Below, in pieces: positions 1-9,517 of a DNA stretch of 21,625 nt. Positions within the stretch are counted from its first letter, which is position 1. Each line of letters starts with the position of its first letter. The DNA comes from Fomitopsis serialis (taxonomy: Eukaryota > Basidiomycota > Agaricomycetes > Polyporales > Fomitopsidaceae). A model generated the notes under the pieces. It did not search any database, was not told the origin of the DNA, and saw nothing but the letters and a program-made list of their open reading frames with translations. Made by a program: the position numbers and the translations under genes. The stretch covers positions 1 through 21,625 of the forward strand of contig NW_025955540.1 in NCBI RefSeq assembly GCF_022376445.1, in the 5' to 3' direction.

Positions 1-1914
1 GGGTCAAGTCGATCGCGTGGGTATGTGAAACGGGACCTGATAGTAAGATGTGGGTAGATCCAGCAATGACTGCGTTCACATGGACATCCAATGTTGCACT
101 CTCCCGTCTGTCACGACCCACGAGTCCGCCGTGACGACCAACGCAGCGGGGCGATCGTTGGGTATCATCATCATGCCGCATCATGTGTTGCGTTCTGCAT
201 TTAGTTCGCAGACCGGTCGGTACTACCTGGGCTGGTGATACTATTGTACTAGCTCCCAAGCCAAGACGTCCGTCATGCAAGGAAGAAGACAGAGTGAGCA
301 ATGCCAGTGACTGAGTGTGAGAGGAATGGCGTGCACTTGATGCGTTCGCAGGGGTACTAGAGAACACTGCTGTGCATGGATCCTGGCAGAACTACTGCAC
401 CAGTCCCGGCCGGAGTGCCGGTGGGTGCCTGAGGCTTGAGTGCCGGTGGGTGGGATACGTGACTGGGAAAGTATCCGGGTCTTAGCGTATACAGGACATT
501 AATGAGCACATGTAGATCTGAAAACGGAGCACGAGGACTAGTACTCACATGAGGAGCGCTACCGGTGATTATGTATGGGTCCCATATCAAGTCGGTAGGC
601 TCGGAGATTGAGCGGGTGTACGGCAGTCGGCACATGCGATGATGCCAGGGCAAACGCCGAAGGGGGCCAGATCCCGATCTGCGTGACGGTAGTAGCCCGA
701 TTTGGGCAAAACGTGGCTGCGTCGCTAGTCTCCGTTGCCTGCCCAAAATAACGCGTCGCCTCCTCCGTCGCATCTCGTCCTTCGCTCCTCCTTCAATCGA
801 CCGCCTCTCGTCTTGGGTGATGCTCTCGCCGAGCCAACGAGCGACTCCAACGCTCTGATACGGGAGATCGCAGGCGGCCGCCGAGGCGTCTTCCGTCAAC
901 CTCAAATGGGTAAGTCGTACCAGAACTTTGCGTTTTATTACCCTCGCTTTCGGGCGAAGAAGGATCTCTCACTGATCTCTCATGAGGTGTGAGACGGCCG
1001 CGGACGAGTGCCCCACATGGGCATGGGCCCGGCATCGAGATGCAGTCACATCAGGCCTCGCATCAGGCGCGCGGAATCACGACGGTCCGCGTGCTGCCTC
1101 CCGACCTACTTTTCCCTGCCTCGCTACGTGCATATTGCTACACGAGACGTTCTGCGACATCCTTTCTCAACGATGTGCCGGATAGGCGTAGTCCTCCAAT
1201 GCGATGGGCCTCCGGAATTTAGGTGGCCGCTGGGAATCCCGGGAAAGTCGGACACAAGCAGGCGCGATGCCGGCACTGGTGTGATGAGTTCCCGAGTTCT
1301 TCGCACCACGACTTTCGGGCTCGCGGGAAGGTCGTCCGCCCGTCGTCGTGCCAGCCCGGTGCTGTCGAGCCAGGATCGAGGATCTGGTCGATCGCTAATT
1401 TAGCGGAGGCGGTCGCCAGGTTGTGGACGCAAGCGAGTCCGTGCGTCGCTTCGCGGCAGGTCACCAGTATCATCCCAGTCTGCTCATGCCGTACAACATT
1501 CCACGCCACTCAGGGTTGTGCCCCTGCACATTGCCACTACAGACCCGGGTCAATCCCCGAAGCTTCGTGCGCTGTGATCGCATTGAGTTGCGCGTGGATC
1601 GCACGTCGTGCCTTCATCGACGCGATCCACGTATGCGGAGTGCCTGATTACTTCCGCGAAGTCAAACGGTGCCACAGGGCGTGAACATAGCAGAGTGTAC
1701 TCCATTCCAGATCTAATTGCAGGGTATTAATAACAGCGATGTAGTTATGCGAGGAAGTGTTGCTGAATCCAAATCCAACTCCAGATGATAGCATTGTACT
1801 AACGATAGCGATGACGACGAAGACGATGGCGGCATAGATTCCATAGATGCATGTATCCCGTATATGCATGTGCAGTCAGAGGCGTTAGCGAGTCGCGGCA
1901 GCGCAGCGTCGTGC
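1..1914. other. No supported gene; includes 3' flank of the monooxygenase
   Basis: I read both strands and found no recognisable protein. Open frames of 60-180 codons exist but none carries a family motif or a convincing exon chain. Two stretches look mildly exon-like: a plus-strand frame ending at the donor GTAAGT near 908, and a minus-strand frame at about 540-640 ending at a GTGAGT donor. A minus-strand ATG at 1869 opens a 73-codon frame with one hydrophobic stretch, but it lies just after the monooxygenase stop and is best read as its 3' untranslated region. A short direct repeat (15 bp, 25-bp period) lies at 413-452. Confidence 0.5.
413..452. repeat. Short direct repeat, 15 bp x 2, 25-bp period
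   Basis: The 15-mer GAGTGCCGGTGGGTG occurs at 413-427 and again at 438-452. Ten bases separate the copies. No function can be read from it. Confidence 0.8.
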
Positions 1915-3895
1915 TCATGACGTCGTCTCGTTCACAGACTGGATGCCCATGTTGGCCCAGCTGAACACGCCCATCTGGGACTGGCGGTTCTGGCCATCGC
2001 TGTTCGCGCGCGCGCGCAGCAGGCCCCACTGGAACCACCAGTTGTCGGCCTCGTCCTCGCAGTCGTAGCCGAAGATCGTGCGGATGGTGACCCACTGTTC
2101 GCCCTCGCCGCCACCCGTGTCGTCGCCCTCGAGGACGTTCTTCCCGGCGCGGTACTTCGCTCGCATCCCGTTGTCCCGCTTCTCCTGCTCGGGGCCGTGC
2201 TCCATGGTGATCAAACTGACCATGGACACTTCGCCCTCGAGTACATCTTGACAGCGCTGCCTCCGGAGATCGTGGAATGCGTAGAGGAACTCGGACGCTT
2301 GTTCGGGGATAGTCAGGTGGTGATACAGCTTTCCCAGGACTGCGGCATCTTCGATGGCCATCGCAGTGACCTGAATACTACCGGACTACATTGCATGATG
2401 ATCAGCGCGTGCAGCATGATGCGTTCGCGCACATGCTTACCGCGATGGGGTGAGCTGCCTGCCCTATGACGAGTAGCCGCCCACTCTCGTGCACCCAGTC
2501 TTCGAGGTTTTCGTAGACGTTGATGGCCACACGGGTGACACGATCGGCACCATGCACGCAGTGATACAAACTCGAGCTACATCAGTCCATCGCCACACGC
2601 AGTTTCAGCCTACGAGAACGCTCACTTCGGGTCTATCTCGGTGGGCAGGAGGCTGATGAGCTCCGCCTTCGCCGTTGGTGGGTCACTGTAGCTACCCTCC
2701 AACGGGAAGTCTCCTCTGAAGAAATGGTGGAAGGCGATTTCACGGCCTTGTTGCTGACCCTGTGTCAGTTGCACGACTGTGCGCCAGAACAATATGACGC
2801 ACTTACAATGGGGTATCCCGTGGAACCGCAACCGTTCCCCATGGCGCAATATACAGGATTCTATACGCAAAAGAGGTCTGGCTTCAGTCACACAAGCGGA
2901 ACACAAGACTAACCCCTTGCACTTTTTCTAATAGCCGCTTCTCTTCCGGCGACATGTCTTTTGTTGCAGTTTCGGAGCCAAATTGTGCACTTCAGGCATC
3001 ACCGGAGTCAGCACATACATAATACGCCGAATGAGGACGAACGCACTCAAACAAGGCCATCCCGGAAGGCTGGATGCGTTCTTCACGTCCCAGAACCATG
3101 CGTCGACACATGCCCCGCTCGCCATCGGCGCCAATGATGAGGCCTGCTCGCACGACCTCCCCGGACGCCAGCTTCACTGCGCCATCTTCAGGCTCGATAT
3201 CGACCACTTGCGCATTGTACCGAATCTCGGCGCCTTGCAACACCGCTGCTTCGTGGAGCATCTGGCATAGGTCGCCATGCTACATAGCAGCTAGTCAGCA
3301 CAATTGAATAAGGTCAGATGTCGCGAAACGCACCGTCATGAGCATAAACTCTCCCCGGGTCTCTCTAAGCAGTTCGTCGTCCCATTGTTGCACGCCAAGG
3401 AGCTGCCCCGTATGGTCTGATTTTACAGCTTAGGATCAAATCCCTTGGATAGCCAAGGACAGCAGCTCACATTGCGAGAAGAGGAGAGGGTGCGACGTCA
3501 AGCCGACCTCCTTCATTATGTCCTTCAAGCCCCAGTGGAAGAGCACTTTGGACATGTTGGGCGGTATACGAACGCCGCCAGGACCCCGCTGTTGCGAACA
3601 CGGTAAGTCTATCACATACGTCCTCTGGCGGACCACTCACGTTCGAGTTGCCATCGCCCTTCTCCAGAACCGTCACGCGATGCCCAACGCGCGTAAGAGC
3701 GAAAGCAGCTGCGAGGCCAGCGACGCCTGCACGCGCGTGTCAAAACCTTCAATTCAAGAATGCTCGCGGCGCGTACCTGCTCCGACCACGATGAAATGGA
3801 TCTTGAGCTCAGCTGTGCTCGAGGATGCGTCCTGCACGTCGCCACGTCATGCGCAGTTCAGAAGGTAGGAGAGAGGCACATACCACTCCGTTCAT
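1915..3895 (-). CDS. FAD-dependent monooxygenase (salicylate hydroxylase-like)
   Basis: Predicted class A flavoprotein monooxygenase that would hydroxylate an aromatic or related substrate using FAD and NAD(P)H; the substrate is unknown. Exons on the minus strand: 3895-3884, 3831-3777, 3726-3641, 3588-3471, 3416-3334, 3279-3047, 2989-2914, 2860-2807, 2759-2626, 2576-2441, 2385-1915. This gives 485 aa, exactly in frame. The first exon is only 12 nt (MNGV); the in-frame sequence just 5' of exon 2 is stopped, and a GTATGT..CAG intron joins the two. Residues 21-26 (GAGVAG) are the FAD-binding GxGxxG, and residues 168-171 (GADG) the DG motif. The third motif, usually GDAAHP, reads GQAAHP at 322-327, then AMAIEDAAVLGKL. 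No signal peptide; probably soluble. A TATA-like element lies about 70 bp upstream. Family assignment is firm; substrate and exact start are less so. Confidence 0.88.
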
Positions 3896-3964
3896 AGCTG
3901 GCAGGGCTGATTTGATATCTGACGGGGACCAGGAGAGGGTGGGGACGACGGGACGCTGAAATGG

Positions 3965-3973
3965 CTATATACC
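3965..3973 (-). promoter_or_regulatory. TATA-like element of the monooxygenase gene
   Basis: Read on the minus strand, the sequence is GGTATATAG. It ends 70 bp before the chosen ATG at 3895, a normal distance for a fungal TATA box. It supports the 12-nt first exon as the true start. Confidence 0.45.
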
Positions 3974-5400
3974 GGATCATGTCCTGCGCGTTGAAAAGGG
4001 ATTCCCGAAGGGACCCTGATTCGTCGCAGTGGCTGATGCGGCCGCAGACACCGGCAGAAGGCGCACCGCTGTTCATCAGAACCGCTCGATTTACTTCCGC
4101 CCCCCGTCCATGCATCACATAGGCGCCCGCCCCTGCAGTCGATACTTGCCATTCTCGGCCGTTTATCGGCCCTCCCCGGCCTCGGACAGATCCGTCCCAC
4201 GGGCCTGCGCCCACCCGACGCCACACTGCCTTCTTCTGCCTGCTGCCACCGCCAGTCAACGTCCCTCCAGACTTCCGCTCTTCAAGGTGTATCGCGCTAC
4301 CCTCCCTCAACATCGCGTGTGTGGCGAGACACTGCGGTGCGGTGTGGCCTCTGGCTGCATGTGATTCGATCAGCGTCAAATTTTCCGCAATGATATCGGC
4401 TAACCGCTTTGGCTAGACCCAGAGCGTCCAAAATTATAATCCCGCGAAAGTGCACTTTTCATTAAGTGCCACTCTGTCCGGCCTTTAATCCACGTGTGGT
4501 TCGGAGGATGCCAGGAGCATGCACTGGCCTCCTCATGCTGACGGTAACCCGTCTAGCGTAGCCGCCAACTGACAGTCGAACGCCTTGCAGCAGGGACAAT
4601 AGATGGCTGCCGTAACAGGTATAGCGTAGCATGGCAGCATCCGGCGTTTTCCTCAGTCCGTATGCAACCCCCTTGGAAGATCCCCGTCACCAGCAGCACG
4701 TAACGCGAAGTGGTAAACACACACTGTTCTTCAATCAAGCTTAGCCTTCACCGTATGCCGCCTCCAGCCTGAGGCTTCGTATCGGGTAAGTACGCACTGT
4801 GATTGTTGCTCCGACGGGCGGCCGCCACGGATTCCTGTCAACAGGCCGAACAGCGAGGATCGGAAGACAGAGCTGTCATAGAGCGTGCGATACCATTACA
4901 TACGGACGAGCAAGTTTTTTGCAACACATGTGAACGGCCACAAGGGGAATATCTGCGCACATGTCAGAGCCCACGCAACACGCGTCACAATAGATATGTC
5001 TTCATTCCGCGCGACCGGATGAAGTCAGGATTTGAGCGCGTGTTCTTCTCCCACTGCTCCATACGGATAAAATGCCGGTTATACATTCGCTCATGTGCCA
5101 CGGGATAGCGCGCGGCCTGTATGTCGGCGGTTGTCACAACACTGCTTAGTGCACGGACGTCCTACCTGACCGAGACGGGGGGCAATCCCGGCTTGCGCCC
5201 CTAGGAGAACGACGCCGGAGCGCCGAGTATGGACTCTATATGCTTTTCTCCTTTGTCTTCTTTCTCCTCTATTTATCATCATGCGCATCTCGTTTCGACC
5301 TCAGACCACACCATTAGCTACCACTCTCCAAACCGATTCTATTGCCTGACCATTACTACATAAACCGTAGGTATAAACTACTGCACACTCCCCTCGAACG
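3974..5400. other. Intergenic, no supported gene
   Basis: This stretch is the upstream region of the monooxygenase and the spacer to the dead aldo/keto reductase. It holds a 12-bp perfect palindrome at 4447-4458, an E-box CACGTG at 4491-4496 and a pyrimidine tract at about 5243-5272. It also holds one copy of a 16-bp repeat at 5162-5177. Open frames here start at non-ATG codons or lack any family signature. Confidence 0.5.
4447..4496. promoter_or_regulatory. Palindrome AAAGTGCACTTT and E-box CACGTG
   Basis: A 12-bp perfect palindrome (4447-4458) is followed 32 bp later by CACGTG (4491-4496). They lie about 550-600 bp upstream of the monooxygenase start. CACGTG is a known bHLH binding sequence in fungi; use here is inference. 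Confidence 0.3.
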
Positions 5401-5533
5401 GGACGCAGGTCTGGGTGGCGCGTTTAAACGCCCACATTTGTACAGACCGGCGTCCGCCGCGTCTTAGCACGTTGTTTGCTTGTTGCGGTTAATAAATGCT
5501 GAGTTCATCATCATCATCTACCTGACCGAGACG
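5162..5533. repeat. 16-bp direct repeat, copies 356 bp apart
   Basis: CTACCTGACCGAGACG occurs at 5162-5177 and 5518-5533. The second copy is the C-terminal end of the aldo/keto reductase remnant, where the minus strand reads RLGQV. The first copy also reads RLGQV on the minus strand, preceded by GIAP instead of AAEI. This hints at a duplicated scrap of the same gene, but the match is short. Confidence 0.5.
5401..5455. repeat. 55-bp near-palindrome centred on GTTTAAAC
   Basis: Outer arms of 13 bp (5401-5413 and 5443-5455) pair with one mismatch. Inside them a second pair of arms (5415-5425 and 5426-5435) pairs with a one-base bulge, around the perfect 12-mer GCGTTTAAACGC at 5420-5431. It lies just downstream of the aldo/keto reductase remnant. 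It could form a cruciform or be a binding site for a dimeric regulator. Confidence 0.7.
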
Positions 5534-6545
5534 AATCTCTGCGGCCTTCGCGGTCTCCTCCAGACGGACCACGGAGCGATGGGTACGAAGTCAGGATGCG
5601 GACGCTAAGATCCACGCTAGTACGATTTGATCGCTGGTTGCTCCGCACTTCGCCGCGACGGCGCCACACACGGCGACCAACTCGACGTTCTTACTAGAGT
5701 TCCGGTCTGAGAAACCGAGACATAACTTGCTGGGGCATCGGGTCGAAGTCGGCTCTTGAACGTTGAACGATGAGTCTATCCGCAGGTGAGGATGCGTTAT
5801 TATATAGCGACTTTTTGAGCTCACCTGCCGGTGATCATCCCTGATCAAAAGATATCGCTGTCAGTAGGTGTCCCAGGCTTTCTGGGTAGCATTGATTCAC
5901 CCAGGCCAAGAGGTGAATAGGCGACCATCCTACGCCCGAGTTCGCGAGCAGTGTCAACGGACCTAGACTGCACGGTCTCCGAAAGGGCTGAACTCCGAAC
6001 GGATTGTACCGTTCTCTCGCATGAACGCAACGTCGCCAACCCACTGGACTGGTCGAGAATCATCGGGAAAAACGTCGTGAGAAAACAAGTGATGCATGTA
6101 GCTTCGTTATGGGTGTCCGGGTCGACGCGGTGCCGGTAGTACAGGTCGATCCAGCCCGTCTGCGAGGAGAACCTTCAACGAGAGACCTCCTGCCAGTGAA
6201 GCGGCCTCTGGCTGGCTGGACCTGGACCCGCACAGACTAAGCGCGTCGCGGTTGCGAGGAACACCTTTGAGCGCCTCCCGATCGCCGCGAACCACTCACC
6301 AAGCGTTGATTCACCTGCAGAAGCACATGAAGCGCCGCAGCCAAGTGCCGTAAGTCTACAGTCTCTTGGGAGGTGCGCGGTGATCGCGGTACGTGTTGCT
6401 CCCAAATATGGGCCACGGCATCCCAGAACGTAGCGCCGCGGTCCGTCGCGCAGGTCAGCAGTTCGAAGGCTTGCGCTGCCAGCCCTGTCGGTGCTCTTGC
6501 CGTAGAACGCGGCTACACCTGTGAACAAGCGTCGGTTGGTACGGC
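5489..6545 (-). pseudogene. Aldo/keto reductase remnant (AKR13/YakC-like)
   Basis: Fragments of one NADPH-dependent aldo/keto reductase appear in family order but in shifting frames: FYGKSTD (about 6510), FELLTCATDRGATFWDA (6465-6420), ESTLGEWFAAIGRRSKVFLAT (6315-6250), WIDLYYRHRVDP (6150-6115), ARELGRRMVAYSPLG (5950-5905), GMITGR (about 5840), KNVELVAVCGAVAAKCGATS (from 5695), LAWILA, then DFVPI and RSVVRLEETAKAAEIRL (5580-5525). The changes between LAWILA and RSVVRLEE fall within about 25 nt, too short for an intron, and one frame has a stop there. The catalytic region that should read WDxADIYG reads WDAVAHIW, so the general-acid Tyr is lost; the Lys of LATKFG is lost too (LATATRL). The block between HRVDP and ARELG that carries the SGxS strand is missing. 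I call it dead with good confidence; residual transcription cannot be excluded. Confidence 0.85.
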
Positions 6546-6920
6546 TAACCAGAACGTGGAGTGGAACCTACCCATAGCGTCAAACCTGATCGCGCGCTGA
6601 CCTCGGGTCCGTTAACGCCGAGGCGTCGTGTTGGCTACGTCGATGGAGGTCGGTCGGTAGTTTGTAAGTTGGCGTGGCCTCGGGTGGCGTTCGCTGACTG
6701 ATGCTTGCAGGTAGAGGAGACGTTTTCCTCGTAAGGTCGAGTGTGAGTGGCATAGAATTTGTGTAGGCAATTGGGTATACTGGCTGCACTCATCAATTAG
6801 TAAACAGAGACGTATTCCGTGCACTCTGTCTGTCTTGGACAGCACAATACAACATACCCACGATACGATGATAGCGCAGATATCAGCCCCCGCAAAATTG
6901 AGCCAATTCGTCCTAATCTG

Positions 6921-6962
6921 TCCAACTCGCCATAAACTGTGTCCAACTCGCCATAAACTGTG
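6921..6962. repeat. Perfect 21-bp tandem duplication
   Basis: TCCAACTCGCCATAAACTGTG is present twice without a gap, at 6921-6941 and 6942-6962, with no mismatch. Perfect identity suggests a recent event. It lies in a non-coding spacer. Confidence 0.9.
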
Positions 6963-7011
6963 ACCCAATGCATACACTTCGGTAATAGGATCTGACCTTT
7001 CCTTGTCAGGC

Positions 7012-7032
7012 TGAGTCAGTCTCGACTGACTC
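7012..7032. promoter_or_regulatory. TGAGTCA inverted repeat
   Basis: GAGTCAGTC (7013-7021) and GACTGACTC (7024-7032) form a perfect inverted repeat with a 2-nt spacer. It contains TGAGTCA (7012-7018), the consensus bound by Gcn4/Cpc1-type bZIP proteins that govern amino-acid metabolism in fungi. It lies about 640 bp past the 3' end of the leucine-catabolic dehydrogenase gene. A regulatory role is inference. Confidence 0.4.
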
Positions 7033-7671
7033 GGCTGATGACGTCTGGCGACTGCAGCCGACAATCTGCTGCACGACGCGGTTGTGGTCTATTAATAGGT
7101 CCTCGATAGGAGTCAACGGAAGGTATGCAGTGTATCAAGACGAGCACATACATACTAAATCAGGACGGCCGCAGTGAATACACCGATCTGCCGAAGGGGG
7201 ATTTCAAACACGGTTAATCTCGACTAAGCTTGCTCCTTCGTCTTGCCTCGTCACATCCGCATTGCATATGCGCAAACCATTGAGCCACAATAGCTGGTGT
7301 CAAGCATAGAAAATCATTTGAAATTTGACGAGTCCAACATTTGCAGGTTGATGACGCCGCTTTAAATTCGCGAGGGGCCCGGCGTACGACCCGGTGGTCC
7401 GTTTGAGAACAACCTCGGATGTCGCCAACATTCATACAGCACGTTCTTGTTGGCAAGACGCACTAGCAGTTCTTATCTGTGGCGTAGTCTGGATGATGTT
7501 CCGTGGTATGATACATAGGCTACAGCAATGCTCAAGATAATAGTACATGATGATGAGAGCACTCAGCGGCCGTTTGATTCTGTCCAGCTCTGTCGATTCG
7601 TCCTTCCTTCCCGATAGATGAGTATGCAGATCATGGTTCGAAAAATGCGGGGTAGATGTGACGCCGATGGC

Positions 7672-9517
7672 CTATGCCGAACGGCGCTTGAACTCGTCGT
7701 TGAACGCGCGTCCGATGAGCATCCTTCTGATCTCCTGCGTGCCCGCTCCTACGGTGTACAGACGGGCATCCCGGAGGAAACGCCCGGTAGGGTACTCTTC
7801 AATGGCGGGTTAACAAACGGACGGTGGCCGTGAGGAGACGGCGGGCACGTACCGTTGATGTAGCCGTTACCCCCAAGCATCTGCATCGCCTCCATGGTCA
7901 CCTCGACCGCACGGTCCGAGGAGTACAGGATAGCTCCAGCACAGTCCTGTTGGATGCCGAGACGTGAGTGGTGGCTTCGTCAATGTGGAACGGAGAAAAT
8001 GCCCACCCGTCTGCTGACCTTCCCTTGGTCACAGGCCTTCGCGACCGCGTAAACGTACGACCGCGAAGCGTTTAACTTCGTATACATGTCCGCTATCTTA
8101 CCTGCGAGCGACACGCCAGCGCGCAGACGTAAGACACCACGACGCGCACGGAGAGGGTGCACACAAAGGACTGACCCTGCATCAGCTGGAACGTTCCGAC
8201 GGGTTGCCCGAACTGTTTGCGGTCATGCACGTATTCGACGGCATAGTCAAATGCGGCCTGCATCAGCCTACCGAGCGCCCGGGTTATTAGCCGAAGGTAT
8301 CTTCCCTGAACTTCGATTCTATTGACGCACCCCAGAGGCCCGCCACATAGGACCAGGCGCTCAAGATCGAGTCCGGACATGAGCACCTCAACGCCTTTGT
8401 TCAAGGACCCCAAAACATTCTCTATTACAGGTATCCAAGCTGTCAGATGACGCTTGGGAGGCGAGAAGAATTTCACGGACCGTCTGGGACATAGCAATCT
8501 TCGAAGACGAGCTCGCAAGTGTCACTTCCACGCATGCCTATCTTGTCCAGCTTTTGGTGTGTGGAGAATCCGGTGAACCCGCGCTCAATAATGAAGGCAG
8601 TGATGCCCCGCGAGCCCTTCTCCGGTGCTGTCTTTGCGTATACGACCAGTGTCGACGCGGTCGGGCCGTTTGTAATCCTGAGCCATGCTGAGTCAGTGCT
8701 GACTCCCAAGACGCGCGCAGAAAATTGAGCCAACCAGAATTTATTGCCGTTCAGTTTCCACCCGCCTTCTACCTTGGTCGCCCGCAACTGCATGCTTACC
8801 ACGTCGCTGCCGCTTCCGGGCTCGCTCATGGCGAGACTTCCGACCTTCGTCCCAGCAATGAGGTCGGGTAGGTACTTGGCCTTCTGGGCGTCTGTGCCCC
8901 ATCGGTGTATCTGGTGTAGTGTTGAGCACAGTGAAAATACTGCGGTGGCATGCAAACATGCATTGGTTCAAGAATAAATCCGCATACCTGATTGACGCAA
9001 AGATTGGAGTGTGCACCATATGACAAGGCTACCGAACCGGAGGCACGAGACAGCTCTTCCATTGCCAGTGTGTGGTTAAAGTAACCAAGTGACAGGCCAC
9101 CGTAATCGGGCGATACGGTGATGCCGAGAAGCCCCATGGATCCCAGCTTCTCCCATAGATCCTAAAGCGAACGACGGCGGCGTATGAATAGTTCAGTCGT
9201 GCGTGACAGTCATTTAGGCTTGGACTCACAGCGGGGAAGGTGTTAGTCCTGTCTATTTCAGCCGCGCGGGGAGCAACCTCCCTCTGCGCAAACTGCGTGA
9301 CAGCATCTCTAAACTGTACCATGTCAGTGTCCTGATACGGTCCGGCCACATGCGACATGTGCATTACCTCGGCCTGTTCCTCCGTCAGTCCTGCCACATC
9401 TGCATTGTAGAATGAAGCGCTGCGACGTTGGCTGATCGCCGCGCCAGCACAGAGGCCTTTCTGTCGGACGGTCTGTCGTGGAAGAGACGAGAGAGACGAG
9501 AGCAGCAGCCGGTTCAT
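7672..9517 (-). CDS. IVD: Isovaleryl-CoA dehydrogenase, mitochondrial
   Basis: Oxidises isovaleryl-CoA to 3-methylcrotonyl-CoA with FAD in leucine breakdown, passing electrons to electron-transfer flavoprotein. Exons: 9517-9368, 9313-9230, 9161-8988, 8910-8735, 8677-8481, 8421-8331, 8267-8176, 8101-8007, 7946-7853, 7796-7672; 425 aa, about the length of animal IVD. The N-terminus ([22 protein letters not shown]) is Arg-rich and acid-free, a mitochondrial presequence with a likely cut near QRRSAS. Family blocks follow: [97 protein letters not shown] and IGRAFN. The IVD-specific catalytic Glu in [10 protein letters not shown] is residue 281, which separates it from short- and medium-chain dehydrogenases. 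Introns 1 (9367-9314) and 4 (8734-8678) are stop-free and multiples of three, so a naive frame reads through them. The gene looks intact. Confidence 0.95.
8689..8705. promoter_or_regulatory. TGAGTCA inverted repeat inside IVD intron 4
   Basis: GAGTCAG (8690-8696) and CTGACTC (8699-8705) pair perfectly across 2 nt, within the fourth intron of the dehydrogenase gene. The 11-mer GCTGAGTCAGT is shared with the element near 7012. It may only be the branch-site region of the intron, since CTGAC lies near the 3' end in either reading. Confidence 0.3.

Larger units (their letters stand above)
6546..7671. other. Intergenic, no supported gene
   Basis: Upstream side of the dead reductase and 3' side of isovaleryl-CoA dehydrogenase. 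No conserved protein signature on either strand. It carries a perfect 21-bp tandem duplication (6921-6962) and a 9+9 inverted repeat (7013-7032). Confidence 0.55.

Noticed and set aside
1648..1869. 73-codon minus-strand frame with a hydrophobic stretch
   Set aside because: It starts 46 bp after the monooxygenase stop on the same strand, has a simple GTC/ATC-rich run, and fits a 3' untranslated region better than a gene.
3417..3470. Apparent frameshifts in the monooxygenase
   Set aside because: Each break coincides with a 47-57 bp canonical intron and the joined exons sum to 1458 nt in frame, so the gene is intact.
3858..4379. Long open frames on both strands upstream of the monooxygenase
   Set aside because: They begin at non-ATG codons, mirror each other in a GC-rich promoter stretch and show no family motif.
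7631..7650. Possible tRNA T-loop (GGTTCGA)
   Set aside because: The seven bases match, but no acceptor stem or anticodon arm can be folded around them.
9314..9367. Extra 18 residues in the dehydrogenase N-terminus
   Set aside because: The segment has GTAATG, a CTGAC branch site and CAG ends, and removing it restores the family reading [19 protein letters not shown].
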